A model generated the notes under the pieces. That model was not told the origin of the DNA. It searched no databases and was given only the letters and a program-made list of their open reading frames with translations. The position numbers were made by a program, and so were the translations under genes. From contig JAKPQE010000113.1 in NCBI GenBank assembly GCA_029572955.1, positions 124,001 to 188,000 on the forward strand: a stretch of 64,000 bases of DNA, given 5' to 3'. Source of the stretch: Pseudomonadota bacterium (GTDB taxonomy: Bacteria > Pseudomonadota > Alphaproteobacteria > Rhizobiales > JAKPQE01). Shown piece after piece: positions 25,214 through 35,613 of the stretch. Numbering within the stretch: the stretch's first letter is position 1; the number at the start of each line of letters is the position of its first letter.

Positions 25214-26437
25214 ATGAAGATGATCACCACGACCCAAGAACTCGCCTCGGCCTGCGCCGACCTCGCCGAGGCGCACTACGTCACCGTCGACACCGAGTTC
25301 CTGCGCGAGCACACGTTCTGGCCGAAGCTCTGCGTCATCCAGATGGCCGGGCCGGGCATCGCCGTCATCGTCGATGCGCTCGCCGACGGCCTCGACCTTC
25401 GGCCGTTCTTCGAGCTGATGGCCAACGAGGCGGTGATGAAGGTGTTCCACGCCGCCCGTCAGGACATCGAGATCGTCTTCCATCTCGGCGGCCTCATCCC
25501 GCAGCCGGTGTTCGACACGCAGGTGGCGGCGATGGTGTGCGGCTTCGGCGATTCGGTCTCCTACGACCAGCTCGTCTACAAGCTGACCGGCGAGCGCATC
25601 GACAAGTCGTCACGCTTTACCGACTGGAGCCGGCGCCCGCTCTCCGACAAGCAGCTCGCCTATGCGCTCGCCGACGTCACCCATCTGCGCGACGTCTATC
25701 ACGGCCTGAAGGCCAATCTCGACGAGCAGGACCGGGCCGAGTGGGTGCGCGAGGAAATGGAAGTGCTGACCTCGCCCGGCACCTACGAGACCCATCCGGA
25801 AAATGCCTGGCAGCGGCTGAAGCTCAGGGTACGCCGTCCGGTCGAGCTCGCCGTCCTCAAGGAGGTCGCCGCCTGGCGCGAGACCGAGGCGCAGACCCGC
25901 GACGTGCCGCGCAATCGCGTCATCAAGGACGACGCGATCTACGAGATCGCGGCGCAGGCGCCGACGACGCAGCAGGCGCTCGGGGGCCTTCGGACCATTC
26001 CGAAGGGCTATGAGCGCTCGCGCGCCGCCGAGGACATCCTCGGCGCCGTCAAGCGGGCCCTCGCGATCCCCGCCGACCAGTTGCCGCCGATCGTCCACAA
26101 CAGGCCGAACGCCGAAGGCTCGCCGGCCGCCGTCGACCTGATGAAGGTGCTCCTGAAGATGGTCAGCGAGCGCCATGGCGTCGCCGCCAAGGTCATCGCC
26201 ACGGTCGACGACCTGGAACGGATCGCCGCCGACGAGGAAGACGTGCAGGCACTGAAAGGCTGGCGCTTCGAACTTTTCGGCAAGCTCGCCCAGCAACTGA
26301 AGTCCGGCCAGCTGTCGCTCGCCGTCGAGGGGCGGCGCGTCATCGCCCTCGAGCGCGACGAGAACGGCGCCGAGACGGCGGTCGCGGTCGGCGGCAAGCG
26401 CCGCAACCGCCAGCGCCGACGCAACGCCGCCGAGTGA
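25214..26437 (+). CDS. rnd: Ribonuclease D
   Basis: The 407-residue 3'-5' exoribonuclease has a DEDDy catalytic domain, with D26 and E28 in VDTEFL, D84 in HAARQDIEIVF, and Y149 and D153 in YALADVTHLRDVY. An HRDC domain follows (about 210-290: RPVELAVLKEVAAWRETEAQ, VIKDDAIYEIA). It trims 3' ends of tRNA precursors. The C-terminus is very basic (GGKRRNRQRRRNAAE) and may bind RNA. The start has no obvious ribosome-binding site; the second Met two codons on is an alternative. Confidence 0.94.
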   Translation: MKMITTTQELASACADLAEAHYVTVDTEFLREHTFWPKLCVIQMAGPGIAVIVDALADGLDLRPFFELMANEAVMKVFHAARQDIEIVFHLGGLIPQPVFDTQVAAMVCGFGDSVSYDQLVYKLTGERIDKSSRFTDWSRRPLSDKQLAYALADVTHLRDVYHGLKANLDEQDRAEWVREEMEVLTSPGTYETHPENAWQRLKLRVRRPVELAVLKEVAAWRETEAQTRDVPRNRVIKDDAIYEIAAQAPTTQQALGGLRTIPKGYERSRAAEDILGAVKRALAIPADQLPPIVHNRPNAEGSPAAVDLMKVLLKMVSERHGVAAKVIATVDDLERIAADEEDVQALKGWRFELFGKLAQQLKSGQLSLAVEGRRVIALERDENGAETAVAVGGKRRNRQRRRNAAE

Positions 26438-26514
26438 CGGCGGCGCCGTTCCGCGCCCGCTTCCCGTAGGCCGGCGCCGGACCGACCGCCGGCGCGACAC
26501 CGGGAGGCCCGCAG

Positions 26515-27270
26515 ATGGACGATCTCGACCTTCTCATCGACCTGCATCGGGACGGCGAACGCCAGGGGCCCGGCGGCGACGCCGAAACGCGCCTCGCCAT
26601 TGCGCTTTCGGGTCTTGCCGCGAGGCAGGGCCTGAAGATCGCCGATATCGGCTGCGGCACCGGCGCATCGACGCTCGTGCTCGCGCGCGCGCTCGACGCC
26701 AGCATCACCGCCGTCGACTTCCTGCCGGCCTTTCTCGAGAAGCTCGACCGTGCCGCCGAGCGCGAGGGCCTTTCCGGACGGATCGAGACGCTTTCGGCCT
26801 CGATGGACGCCCTGCCTTTCGAAGAGCAATCGTTCGATGCGATCTGGTCCGAGGGCGCGATCTACAACATCGGCTTCGCGACCGGGGTCGCGGCCTGGCG
26901 ACGTTTCCTCAAGCCCGGCGGGATACTGGCGGTTTCCGAGCTGAGCTGGTTCACCGGCACGAGACCCGCCGAACTCGAGCGGCACTGGCTCGGCGAATAT
27001 CCCGGCATCGATACGGTCTCGGCGAAGATCGCCATCCTCGAAGCCGGCGGCTACGCGCCCGTCGGCTATTTCCCGCTTCCCGAACGGTGCTGGCTCGACA
27101 CCTATTATCGCCCGATGCAGGCCCGTTTCGCCGACTTCCTCGCGCGCAACGGCGATTCCGGGAGCGCCCGGGCAATCGTTGCGGCGGAAGAAGCGGAAAT
27201 CGCGCTCTACGAGCGTTTCTCCGTCTTCTATGGCTACGGCTACTACGTGGCGCGAAAGACGGCGGACTGA
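26515..27270 (+). CDS. Class I SAM-dependent methyltransferase
   Basis: The 251-residue protein has methyltransferase motif I IADIGCGTGAST (about 42-53) and the acidic end of strand 2 (ITAVDF). The motif DAIWSEGAIYNIGF follows, then WRRFLKPGGILAVSE. The EGAIYNIGF segment is seen in small-molecule methyltransferases, but no specific substrate is evident. GGGAGG precedes the ATG. It follows rnd by 77 nt on the same strand and converges on ppx, 21 nt away. Confidence 0.82.
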   Translation: MDDLDLLIDLHRDGERQGPGGDAETRLAIALSGLAARQGLKIADIGCGTGASTLVLARALDASITAVDFLPAFLEKLDRAAEREGLSGRIETLSASMDALPFEEQSFDAIWSEGAIYNIGFATGVAAWRRFLKPGGILAVSELSWFTGTRPAELERHWLGEYPGIDTVSAKIAILEAGGYAPVGYFPLPERCWLDTYYRPMQARFADFLARNGDSGSARAIVAAEEAEIALYERFSVFYGYGYYVARKTAD

Positions 27271-27291
27271 TCGGCCGCAGCGCCCCTCCCC

Positions 27292-28818
27292 TCACATCGC
27301 GATTTCGATCGCCGAGTCGAGGCCGACGAGCTTGCCGAGCTGGGCAAGGCGCTTCCTCAGCCGCTCGCCGTCGAGCGCGGCGAGGGTCGGCGGCAGGGTC
27401 AGCACGAGGCGGCCGCCGCTTTCGGCAAGGTGGGTCTGCGGGATCGTGCCCGGCATCGCCGCCGAGATGAGATAGGCGACGCGCAGGGCCGCGCCGAGCA
27501 GGCGCGAGCGCTCCATCAGCCGGGTCGAGACGAGTTCGCGCAGGCGCGGCGAGACCGCGTCGTCGACGAGGCCGACATGGCGGAAGAACACCGCCAGCGC
27601 CAGATAGGAGCGGCCGGGATGGTCGATGCCGATGAAGGCGGCATTGGCGAGGATGTTGACGCTCTGCTCGCCGCGATAGTCCGGATGGGCGCGCCAGCCG
27701 GTATCGGCCAGGAGGCAGGCGGCGGCGCGCAGGCGGCGCTCGTCGGCGGTCTCGTCGATGCCGATCGCGGCAAAGAGCTCGCGGGTCCACTCGACGAGCT
27801 CGGCGGCATGGGCCGGCGAGCGGGCGCGCAGCACGGCGAGTTCCTCGCAGGCGGCGATGAGCGGGTCGCGCTTCTTCGTCCTGGTGTCGAGCAGGTCGTA
27901 GAGATAGCCCTCGCGCACGCCGAGCGCCGACATGACGATGCGCGACGGCCGGGCCCGCTCGATGAGCTGGCCGAGCACCACCGCGCCATAGGGCAGCAGC
28001 GGCTGGCGCGCCTTGGAGACGATCTCGTTCGGCGAGACGGCGTCGGGCGCGCGGCGGGCCACGGCCCGGCAGAACTCCAGCGCCTCGTCCGGGGCGATCT
28101 CGTATTCGTGCATCACCCGCAGCGGATAGCCGGTCTCGTGCATGTGCAGCCGGGCGAGCGAGCGCCAGGTGCCGCCGATGGCGTAGAAGTCGCGGCGATT
28201 GCCGCGGTCGAGGATCTCGCACTCGTCGAACGCCTTGGCGACGATCTTCTCGGCCTTCTTCAGCGAATTGCCGGAGGTGTCCTGGAGGCGCAGGCCGCCG
28301 AGCGGCAGCGTCACGCCCTGGCCGACGCGGGTGCCGTGGACCTGCACGAGTTCGAGGCTGCCGCCGCCGAGATCGCCGACGAGGCCGTGCGGCCGGTGCA
28401 CGCTGGAGACGACGCCGAGGGCGGAGAAATGCGCCTCCTCGGCGCCGGAGAGAATGCGGATGCCGGTGCGGCAGACGGTGGCGGCGCGGGCGATGAATTC
28501 CGGCCCGTTCTCGGCCTCGCGCGCGGCTGCCGTGGCGATCACCTCGACCCGCTCGGCGCCGCACTGGTCGGCGAGCATGCGAAAGCGGGCGAGCGAGGCG
28601 ACGGCCCGCTCGACGGCGTCGTCGGCGAGCCGGTTGGTCGTGGCGAGGCCGCGGCCGAGGCCGCACAGCACCTTCTCGTTGAACAGCACCGTCGGCGAGC
28701 GCGACAGATGCTCGTAGACGACGAGACGGACCGAGTTCGAGCCGATATCGATGACCGCGACCGGCCGGCTGCCGGACACCCGCCCCTGCGGAGCGGCTTT
28801 CGACGTGGCCTCAGCCAC
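27292..28818 (-). CDS. ppx: Exopolyphosphatase, Ppx/GppA family
   Basis: The protein of about 508 residues belongs to the actin-like Ppx/GppA family. It has [15 protein letters not shown] (phosphate 1), [14 protein letters not shown], a [15 protein letters not shown] Walker-like loop (phosphate 2), and a C-terminal HD-like helical region ([17 protein letters not shown]). It releases phosphate from polyphosphate or hydrolyses pppGpp. I prefer GTG 28818: GGGGAGG lies 8 nt upstream, and the start overlaps the ppk1 stop by 8 nt, implying coupling. A GTG at 28872 would add 18 residues of low conservation. Synthesis and breakdown of polyphosphate are thus paired in one unit. Confidence 0.92.
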   Translation of the reverse strand: MAEATSKAAPQGRVSGSRPVAVIDIGSNSVRLVVYEHLSRSPTVLFNEKVLCGLGRGLATTNRLADDAVERAVASLARFRMLADQCGAERVEVIATAAAREAENGPEFIARAATVCRTGIRILSGAEEAHFSALGVVSSVHRPHGLVGDLGGGSLELVQVHGTRVGQGVTLPLGGLRLQDTSGNSLKKAEKIVAKAFDECEILDRGNRRDFYAIGGTWRSLARLHMHETGYPLRVMHEYEIAPDEALEFCRAVARRAPDAVSPNEIVSKARQPLLPYGAVVLGQLIERARPSRIVMSALGVREGYLYDLLDTRTKKRDPLIAACEELAVLRARSPAHAAELVEWTRELFAAIGIDETADERRLRAAACLLADTGWRAHPDYRGEQSVNILANAAFIGIDHPGRSYLALAVFFRHVGLVDDAVSPRLRELVSTRLMERSRLLGAALRVAYLISAAMPGTIPQTHLAESGGRLVLTLPPTLAALDGERLRKRLAQLGKLVGLDSAIEIAM

Positions 28819-31033
28819 GCGCACGGCCTCCCCGGAAGTGGCGCGGCTGATCGCTCTTGATGGATTTTCCACGGCCGGACAAGCTCGGATTGGTCATGAA
28901 ATACTGGTGGGCGTTGAACGGCTCCTCGCCCTCGGGGGGCACTATGCGTTGGTGCCGTCCGTCGGACAAGACCCGCCAGCTCTGCTGGTTGTCCTTCATG
29001 TTGGCGACCATGATCTGCGAGAGAACCTGCTCGTGGACGGTCGGATTGATGATCGGCACCAGCGCCTCGACGCGGCGGTCGAGATTGCGCGGCATCATGT
29101 CGGCCGAGCCGATATAGACGGCGGCGCGCGGCGAGGGCAGCTCGGCGCCGTTGCCGAAGCAGAAAATGCGGCTGTGCTCTAGGAACCGTCCGACGATCGA
29201 CTTGACGCGGATGTTCTCCGAGAGGCCCGGCACGCCCGGCCGGAGGCAGCAGATGCCGCGGATCACGAGGTCGACGCTGACGCCGGCGCGGCTCGCCCTG
29301 TAGAGCGCGTCGATGATCCTGGAATCGACCAGCGAGTTCATCTTGAACCAAATCGCCGCAGGCTTGCCGGCGCTGGCGTTTTCGATCTCGAGGTCGATGT
29401 GGTCGAGGATGCGCTTGCGCATGGTGAGCGGCGAGATCGCCATGCGGTCGAGCTGGGCCGGCTCGGCATAGCCGGTGATGAAGTTGAAGATGCGGGCGAC
29501 GTCGCGGGCCGTCGTCTGGTCGGCGGTGAAGAGCGACAGGTCGGTGTAGATGCGCGCCGTGATCGGATGGTAGTTGCCGGTGCCGATGTGGACGTAGCTC
29601 ATCAGCTGGCCGGCCTCGCGGCGCACCACGAGCGACAGCTTGGCGTGGGTCTTCATCTCGATGAAGCCGAACACCACCTGGGCGCCGGCGCGCTCGAGGT
29701 CGCGGGCCCAGCGGATGTTGGCCTCCTCGTCGAAGCGCGCCTTCAGCTCGACGAGCGCCGTCACCGACTTGCCGGATTCGGCGGCCTCGACGAGGGCGCG
29801 CACGATCGGGGAATCGTTCGAGGTCCGGTAGAGCGTCTGCTTGATGGCGACGACGTCGGGATCGGCCGCCGCCTGGCGCAGGTACTGCAGCACCACGTCG
29901 AAGCTCTCGTAAGGGTGATGGACGATCAGGTCCTTGTCGCGGATCGCGGCGAACATGTCGCCGCCATGCTCGCGGATGCGCTCGGGGAAACGCGGCGCGA
30001 AGGCGACGAATTTCAGCTCCGGCCGGTCGAGGCCGACGAGCTGGGAGAGATCGGAGAGCACCAGCGCGCCGTCGACGAGGAAGGTCTCGTTGTCGCCGAC
30101 GCCGAGGGAGTCGGCAACGAAATGGCGCAGCCCCTCGGGCATCGCCGCGTCGGCCTCGAGCCGGATGACGACGCCGCGGCGGCGGCGCTTCAGCGCCGTC
30201 TCGAACAGGCGCACCAGATCCTCGGCCTCTTCCTCGATTTCCATGTCCGAATCGCGGATGACGCGGAAGCCGCCCCTGCCGCGCACCTCGTAGCCGGGAT
30301 AGAGCTTGGCGATGAACTCGCCGATGGCGTTCTCGATCGAGATGAAGCGGACGATGTCGGGCTCGCCCGGGCGCTCGGGCAGGCGCACGAAGCGGTCGAG
30401 CTTGTGCGGCACGGGAATGACGCCGGTCATGCCGGGGCCGCCGCCGGCGCGATGGAGATCGAGCGCCAGGGCAAAGCCGAGATTGGGAATGAAGGGGAAC
30501 GGGTGGGCCGGGTCGACGGCGAGCGGCGTCAGCGCCGGGAAGATGGCGTTGAGGAAATAGGTTTCCAGCCAGTCGCGCTCGGCGGCGTTGAGCTCGTTGC
30601 CCTCGATCAGCACGATGTTGTTCTCGGCCAGCTCGCTGCGCAGGGCCTTCCAGCGTTCCTGCTGCTTGGTCGTCAGTTCCGAGACGTGCTCGCCGATGCG
30701 CACCAGTTGCTCGGCCGGCGTCAGGCCGTCGTCGGAGCGGGTGGTGATGCCGGCGCGGCGCTGGCCGGCGAGACCGGCGACGCGCACCATGAAGAACTCG
30801 TCGAGGTTGTTGGCCGAGATCGACAGGAAGCGCACCCGCTCGAGCAGCGGATGGTGCGGGTTTTCCGATTCCTCGAGGACGCGCAGATTGAATTGCAGCC
30901 AGGAGATCTCGCGATTGATGAAGCGCTCGGGGCTCTCCATCAGATCGATCTCGGTCGGCTCGGCCGCCGGCTCCTTGTCGACGGTCTCGCCCGCCGCCGC
31001 ACGCCGTCCCCTGGTGCTTCCAGCCGTTGCCAT
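28811..31033 (-). CDS. ppk1: Polyphosphate kinase 1
   Basis: The 740-residue enzyme reversibly transfers the ATP gamma-phosphate to polyphosphate. The PPK N-domain starts at [19 protein letters not shown] (about 37-55). The catalytic C-domains hold the phosphohistidine H463 in MKTHAKL and the IGTGNYHP segment (483-490). Length is normal for the family. The start at 31033 (MATAGSTRG) has GGGAGAG about 12 nt upstream; the in-frame extension upstream is hda in another frame. The stop overlaps the preferred ppx start. Confidence 0.96.
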   Translation of the reverse strand: MATAGSTRGRRAAAGETVDKEPAAEPTEIDLMESPERFINREISWLQFNLRVLEESENPHHPLLERVRFLSISANNLDEFFMVRVAGLAGQRRAGITTRSDDGLTPAEQLVRIGEHVSELTTKQQERWKALRSELAENNIVLIEGNELNAAERDWLETYFLNAIFPALTPLAVDPAHPFPFIPNLGFALALDLHRAGGGPGMTGVIPVPHKLDRFVRLPERPGEPDIVRFISIENAIGEFIAKLYPGYEVRGRGGFRVIRDSDMEIEEEAEDLVRLFETALKRRRRGVVIRLEADAAMPEGLRHFVADSLGVGDNETFLVDGALVLSDLSQLVGLDRPELKFVAFAPRFPERIREHGGDMFAAIRDKDLIVHHPYESFDVVLQYLRQAAADPDVVAIKQTLYRTSNDSPIVRALVEAAESGKSVTALVELKARFDEEANIRWARDLERAGAQVVFGFIEMKTHAKLSLVVRREAGQLMSYVHIGTGNYHPITARIYTDLSLFTADQTTARDVARIFNFITGYAEPAQLDRMAISPLTMRKRILDHIDLEIENASAGKPAAIWFKMNSLVDSRIIDALYRASRAGVSVDLVIRGICCLRPGVPGLSENIRVKSIVGRFLEHSRIFCFGNGAELPSPRAAVYIGSADMMPRNLDRRVEALVPIINPTVHEQVLSQIMVANMKDNQQSWRVLSDGRHQRIVPPEGEEPFNAHQYFMTNPSLSGRGKSIKSDQPRHFRGGRARG

Positions 31034-31146
31034 GGCGCTTGTCTCTCCCTGTGCGGGGCGTATCACCCGCCCCTGATTTCCGCCCCTTGCCGAGATGCAG
31101 TCTGACGCCGCATTCGGACAGATTTTCGACAGTCCAGCCGAGGCCT

Positions 31147-31848
31147 TCAATCCTGCGGCGGCGCCTCGCCCGCGAGCCCGGCCAGCACCGCGCTCGCCAT
31201 CGGCCGCGTGATGCGGCGACGCGCCGCCAGCGCCTCGGCGTCGAGCAGCTCGACGATGCGACTCGCCGCGTCGGGCGAACGCTCCATTCGTAGCACGATA
31301 TAGTCGATGACTTGAGGCTCCACCGACAGCTGCCGGTCGGCGAAAAGCTTGACCAGCAGCCGGCGCAGGAACTCCTCGTCGGGCTCGGCGAGCGCGACGG
31401 GCGTCGCCGCCCTGAGGCGCGAGCCGAGGTCGGCGATGGCGAGCGGCAAGGCTGCCGGCGCGACGCCGCTCGTCATCAGGAGCGCCATGCCGCGCTCGCG
31501 GGCGAGATTGAGGAGATGGAACAGCGCGACCTCGTCGACGGCGGGGTCGTCGATGTCCTCGACGACGAGCCCGACGGCCTCGGGCAGCGCCACCACGGCG
31601 GCGGCGGCGAGATCGCGGGCCGCGACGATCGCCGCGCCGGTGGCGGCCGACCAGATGGCGGCGAGATGGCTCTTGCCGGAGCGCGGCGGCCCGACGATGA
31701 CGACGTTCGGCGCCGGCCAGTCCGGCCAGCGCTCGACGAGCGCGAAGGCGGCCTCGTTGCCGGCATGGACGAGGAAATCGTCGCGCCCGAGAGCGGGCGC
31801 GTGGACGAGGCCGAGGGGCAGTTGCTTCGGGGTCGCCGCGCCGGTCAA
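31147..31848 (-). CDS. hda: Hda-type DnaA regulator (HdaA)
   Basis: The 233-residue DnaA-related AAA+ protein begins with QLPLGL (9-14), the beta-clamp-binding motif of Hda. The Walker [10 protein letters not shown] (53-61) and a Walker B-like VVEDIDD follow. With the clamp it promotes ATP hydrolysis on DnaA and prevents over-initiation. The start is TTG at 31848, overlapping the TGA of the upstream perM-like gene. GGAG sits 7 nt before it, and no ATG or GTG fits the family start. The gene is translationally coupled to its neighbour. Confidence 0.9.
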   Translation of the reverse strand: MTGAATPKQLPLGLVHAPALGRDDFLVHAGNEAAFALVERWPDWPAPNVVIVGPPRSGKSHLAAIWSAATGAAIVAARDLAAAAVVALPEAVGLVVEDIDDPAVDEVALFHLLNLARERGMALLMTSGVAPAALPLAIADLGSRLRAATPVALAEPDEEFLRRLLVKLFADRQLSVEPQVIDYIVLRMERSPDAASRIVELLDAEALAARRRITRPMASAVLAGLAGEAPPQD

Positions 31849-32957
31849 GCGACGTCTCCGCGGTCGCCGTCTTCCGCCGTTTCGTCCGGCAGGACGACGC
31901 CGACGCCGGCATAGAGCGGGCTCGCGAGGTAGCGCTCGAGGGCGAAGGCGGCCAGCACCCTGAGGGCCGCGGCGGTCGGCACGGCGACGAGCATGCCGAC
32001 GAAGCCGAACAGGGCGCCGAAGGCAAAGAGCGCGAACATCAGCACCACCGGATGGAGACCGATGTCGTGGCCGATGAATTTCGGCTGTAGCACATAGCCT
32101 TCGATGAACTGGCCGAGGAAGAAGATGCCGGCGATGAAGGCGATCCACGGCCAGTCCGGCCAGAACTGGACGAGGGCGACGCCGACCGAGGCGATCAGCC
32201 CGACCGTCGCGCCGACATAGGGAATGAAGCTGATGAGGCCGACGACGAGGCCGATCAGCAGGCCGAAATTCAGCCCCGCGAGCGTCAGCGTGCCCGCATA
32301 GTAGATGCCGAGCACGAGGCAGATCGAGCCCTGGCCGCGGACGAAGTCGGAGAGGGTGCCGTTGATCTCGCCGGCGAGGCGGCGCACCGTCGGCGCATGG
32401 TCGCGCGGCAGCCAGCTGTCGACCTTGGCGATCATGCGATCCCAGTCGTAGAGCAGGTAGAAGGCGACGACCGGGGTGATGACGATGAGCGCCAGCACGT
32501 CGGCGAGGGCCTGGCCGCCGGACCACAGCGAGGTGAGGATGCCGCCGGCCCATTTGGCGCCCTGGCTGACGAAATTGCCGAGGTTTTCCTTCAGCTGCTC
32601 CTGGCTGGCGTTGAAGAGCTGGCCGATGCGCCCCTCGGCGAGCCGGCCGACCAGATCCTGCAGCCGGGCGACATAGTCGGGCAGGCGCTCGGCGAAGCCG
32701 GCGAGCTGGTGGACGAGCGCCGGCACGACGATGAGCAGGGCAAGGACGAAGACGAGCACGAAGCCGACGAGGATCGTGACCGTCGCCCACATCCGGCTCA
32801 TGCCCCAGCGCTCGAGCCGGTCGGCGACCGGATCGAGGAAATAGGCGAGCGCCATGCCGGCGACGAACGGCAGGAGAATGCCGGAAAAGACATAGAGGAA
32901 CAGGATCGCCGCGACGAGCGCGCCAACCCAGAAGCCGATCTGTCGCCTGAGGCTCAC
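31845..32957 (-). CDS. AI-2E/PerM family membrane transporter
   Basis: The 370-residue protein has the AI-2E transporter pattern: N-terminal hairpin TMs ([39 protein letters not shown]), a long soluble helical section around 90-150, and C-terminal TMs with [12 protein letters not shown] and [15 protein letters not shown]. Members export small molecules or ions; the substrate is unknown here. The GTG start at 32957 overlaps the TGA of the CDP-alcohol transferase gene by 4 nt (GTGA), with GAGGGGAG upstream. It is the second gene of a tightly packed set with hda. Confidence 0.88.
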   Translation of the reverse strand: MSLRRQIGFWVGALVAAILFLYVFSGILLPFVAGMALAYFLDPVADRLERWGMSRMWATVTILVGFVLVFVLALLIVVPALVHQLAGFAERLPDYVARLQDLVGRLAEGRIGQLFNASQEQLKENLGNFVSQGAKWAGGILTSLWSGGQALADVLALIVITPVVAFYLLYDWDRMIAKVDSWLPRDHAPTVRRLAGEINGTLSDFVRGQGSICLVLGIYYAGTLTLAGLNFGLLIGLVVGLISFIPYVGATVGLIASVGVALVQFWPDWPWIAFIAGIFFLGQFIEGYVLQPKFIGHDIGLHPVVLMFALFAFGALFGFVGMLVAVPTAAALRVLAAFALERYLASPLYAGVGVVLPDETAEDGDRGDVA

Positions 32958-33523
32958 GCGCTCCCCTCTTTCCCGTCGTGTTCGGCCGAACCGTCGTCGG
33001 CCATGTGCCGCACCCACTGGACGAGATAGGCCCCGGCGGACGCGACCGTCAAGGCGGCGACGATCCAGACGAGGCCGGCGATCCAGAAATCGAGGCCGAG
33101 GGCATAGGCGTAGTCGGCGAGCACGGTGCCGACGAGCAGGATCTGGGCGAGGGTGTTGCCCTTGCTGACGGCGAGCGGATGGACGCGCACCGGCTGGGCC
33201 AGCATCCAGGACAGGATGATCGCGCCGACGATGAGGAGATCGCGCGAGACGACGAGGATGGTCAGCCAGACCGGCAGGTCGCCGCGCATCGCCAGCGTCA
33301 CATACATCGAGACGAGCAGCGCCTTGTCGGCGATCGGATCGAGCAGCGTGCCGAGTTCGCTGACCAGATCGAAGCGCTTGGCGATGAAGCCGTCGACGCC
33401 ATCCGAGACACCGGCGATGACGAATACCCAGAAGGCGCCGGCGAGATGGCCGTCGGAGACGAGCCAGACCGCCACCGGCACCAGGATGAGCCGGGCGATG
33501 GTGATGAGATTGGGAAGGGTCAC
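32954..33523 (-). CDS. CDP-alcohol phosphatidyltransferase, PgsA-like
   Basis: The 189-residue membrane enzyme shows the full CDP-alcohol motif: D41-x2-D44-G, A48-x-R50, G58, D62 and D66 ([14 protein letters not shown] then [12 protein letters not shown]). It likely joins CDP-diacylglycerol to glycerol 3-phosphate or another alcohol in phospholipid synthesis. Five or six TM segments are present. The GTG start at 33523 ([11 protein letters not shown]) is the family start; a frame extension to 33685 is Arg-rich and unlikely. It is the first gene of the unit with perM and hda, divergent from purM. Confidence 0.9.
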   Translation of the reverse strand: MTLPNLITIARLILVPVAVWLVSDGHLAGAFWVFVIAGVSDGVDGFIAKRFDLVSELGTLLDPIADKALLVSMYVTLAMRGDLPVWLTILVVSRDLLIVGAIILSWMLAQPVRVHPLAVSKGNTLAQILLVGTVLADYAYALGLDFWIAGLVWIVAALTVASAGAYLVQWVRHMADDGSAEHDGKEGSA

Positions 33524-33788
33524 GGGCAGGACCGTCCTCCATCGATCACGCGGTTCCGTCTTTTCGGCGCGCGCCGAGCCTTGGCTCCTCGCGCCGACGA
33601 TCCGCGCCAGGGCGCACCGCCCTCTAGATTTGGCGACACCGGCGGGCCGCGCCAAGCCCTTTTTTTCGACGGGTCGCGGCGGCAAAGGGACCCGTTGGCG
33701 CGTTCGGTCGTTCGCCGGGCTTGCTTTCGGGCGGCGTTTTTGCTCAATCCGTCTATCATCTTCGGCAAACGGGAGGCGGAAAGGCGAG

Positions 33789-34871
33789 ATGGCAACGGGC
33801 GAGAGCGGCGACGGCCCCTACACATACGCTTCGGCCGGCGTCGACATCGATCGGGGCAACGCCCTCGTCGATCGCATCCGCGCGAGCGTGCGCTCGACCG
33901 CGCGCGCCGGGGCAGACGCCGAGATCGGCGGCTTCGGCGGGCTCTTCGACATCAAGGCGGCAGGCTTCAAGGACCCGGTGCTGGTCGCGGCCAATGACGG
34001 CGTCGGCACCAAGGTGAAGGTGGCGATCGACACCGGCCTCCACGACACCGTCGGCATCGACCTTGTCGCCATGAGCGTCAACGACCTCGTGGTGCAGGGC
34101 GCCGAGCCCTTGTTCTTCCTCGACTATTTCGCCTCCGGCAAGCTCGAGGTGGAGGTCGCGGCGAGCGTCGTCGAGGGCATCGCCGAAGGTTGCCGGCAGG
34201 CCGGCGCAGCCCTCATCGGCGGCGAGACGGCGGAGATGCCGGGGCTTTACGCCGATGGCGACTACGACCTTGCCGGCTTTGCCGTCGGCGCGGTCGAGCG
34301 GGCCGAGATCCTGCCGGCAAAGGACATCGGCGTCGGCGACGTGCTCCTCGGCCTTGCCTCGAGCGGCGTCCATTCCAACGGCTATTCGCTGGTGCGCCGG
34401 CTCGTTTCCGACCACCGCTTCACCTTCGAGGACCCGGCGCCCTACCAGCCGGGCCGCTCGCTCGGCCGGGCCCTGCTCGAGCCGACCCGCATCTATGTGA
34501 AGCCGCTGCTCGCCGCGATCCGCGAAACCAAGGCGGTCAAGGCGCTCGCCCACATCACCGGCGGCGGCATCACCGAGAACCTGCCGCGCGTGCTGCCGGC
34601 CGGCACGGCGGCGCGCATCGATCTTGCCGCCATCCCGGTGCTGCCGGTATTCCGCTGGCTCGCCGGCCTCGGCCGGATCGAGGAGGCCGAGATGCTGCGC
34701 ACCTTCAACTGCGGCATCGGCATGGTGGTCGTCGCATCGGCGGCGGACGCCGATCGCGTGGCCGCGGTCCTCGAAGGCGCCGGCGAGATCGTCGTCCGGC
34801 TCGGCGAGATCGTCGCCGGCGACGGCAGCGCCCACGTCGTCTACGACGGCGCGCTCGACCTTTCCTGGTGA
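33789..34871 (+). CDS. purM: Phosphoribosylformylglycinamidine cyclo-ligase
   Basis: The 360-residue enzyme makes aminoimidazole ribotide from FGAM with ATP, step five of purine synthesis. Motifs include [59 protein letters not shown] and [13 protein letters not shown]. The ATG at 33789 follows GGGAGGCGG and an AAGGCGAG. purN starts 11 nt after the stop, so the two form an operon. Confidence 0.97.
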   Translation: MATGESGDGPYTYASAGVDIDRGNALVDRIRASVRSTARAGADAEIGGFGGLFDIKAAGFKDPVLVAANDGVGTKVKVAIDTGLHDTVGIDLVAMSVNDLVVQGAEPLFFLDYFASGKLEVEVAASVVEGIAEGCRQAGAALIGGETAEMPGLYADGDYDLAGFAVGAVERAEILPAKDIGVGDVLLGLASSGVHSNGYSLVRRLVSDHRFTFEDPAPYQPGRSLGRALLEPTRIYVKPLLAAIRETKAVKALAHITGGGITENLPRVLPAGTAARIDLAAIPVLPVFRWLAGLGRIEEAEMLRTFNCGIGMVVVASAADADRVAAVLEGAGEIVVRLGEIVAGDGSAHVVYDGALDLSW

Positions 34872-34882
34872 GGCGCGGCACC

Positions 34883-35533
34883 ATGGCGAACAAGCAGGTC
34901 GGCATCCTGATTTCCGGGCGCGGCTCGAATATGTCGGCGCTGATCGCGGCGGCGAGCGCGGCGGACTTCCCGGCCGACATCCGCCTCGTCGTCTCCAACC
35001 GGCCGCATGCCGGCGGTCTTGCCAAGGCGGCGGAGGCGGGCATCGCGACCGCCGTCGTCGATCACAAGGACTATCCGAGCCGCGAAGCCTTCGACAAGGC
35101 GGTGACGGCGAAGCTGGAAGAGGCCGGCGTCGAGTTCGTCTGCCTTGCCGGTTTCATGCGTCTGCTGACGCCGTGGTTCGTCGAGCGCTGGCGCGACCGG
35201 CTGATCAACATCCACCCCTCGCTGCTGCCCTCCTTCAAGGGGCTCGACACCCATGAGCGCGCCCTCGAGGCCGGCGTCAAGGTGCATGGCTGCAGTGTCC
35301 ATTTCGTGCGCTCGGACGTCGATTCCGGGCCGATCATCGCGCAGGCCGCGGTCGCCGTCCTCGACGAGGACGACGCCGACAGCCTCGCCACCCGCGTGCT
35401 CGAGCAGGAGCACGTGATCTATCCGCTGGCGTTGCGGCTCGTCGCCTCGGGCCGGGTGCGGGTGATCGACGAGCGGGTCGAGATCGGCGGCGCGGGCGAC
35501 GCCCCCCCTGCCCTCGTCGTGCCGGCGGTGTGA
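34883..35533 (+). CDS. purN: Phosphoribosylglycinamide formyltransferase (folate-dependent)
   Basis: The 216-residue enzyme transfers formyl from 10-formyl-THF to GAR. Catalytic residues are N109 and H111 in NIHPSLLPSFKG and D147 in SDVDSGPI. The N-terminal ILISGRGSNMSALI loop binds phosphate. It is the second gene of a purMN operon. Confidence 0.97.
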   Translation: MANKQVGILISGRGSNMSALIAAASAADFPADIRLVVSNRPHAGGLAKAAEAGIATAVVDHKDYPSREAFDKAVTAKLEEAGVEFVCLAGFMRLLTPWFVERWRDRLINIHPSLLPSFKGLDTHERALEAGVKVHGCSVHFVRSDVDSGPIIAQAAVAVLDEDDADSLATRVLEQEHVIYPLALRLVASGRVRVIDERVEIGGAGDAPPALVVPAV

Positions 35534-35560
35534 CGCCATACGCCATTTCTGAAAATACAA

Positions 35561-35588
35561 ACGGCGCGGGCCTTGCGGTCCGCGCCGT
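35561..35588. terminator. Bidirectional terminator between purN and hdrB
   Basis: A 9-bp stem ACGGCGCGG/CCGCGCCGT (35561-35569 with 35580-35588) sits between convergent genes. On the minus strand it is followed by TTTGTATTTTC, a good T-tract ending the qmo-hdr operon. On the plus strand CGCGTTTC follows. Confidence 0.78.
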
Positions 35589-35613
35589 CGCGTTTCAGCC
35601 GTTGTCGGGCCGA

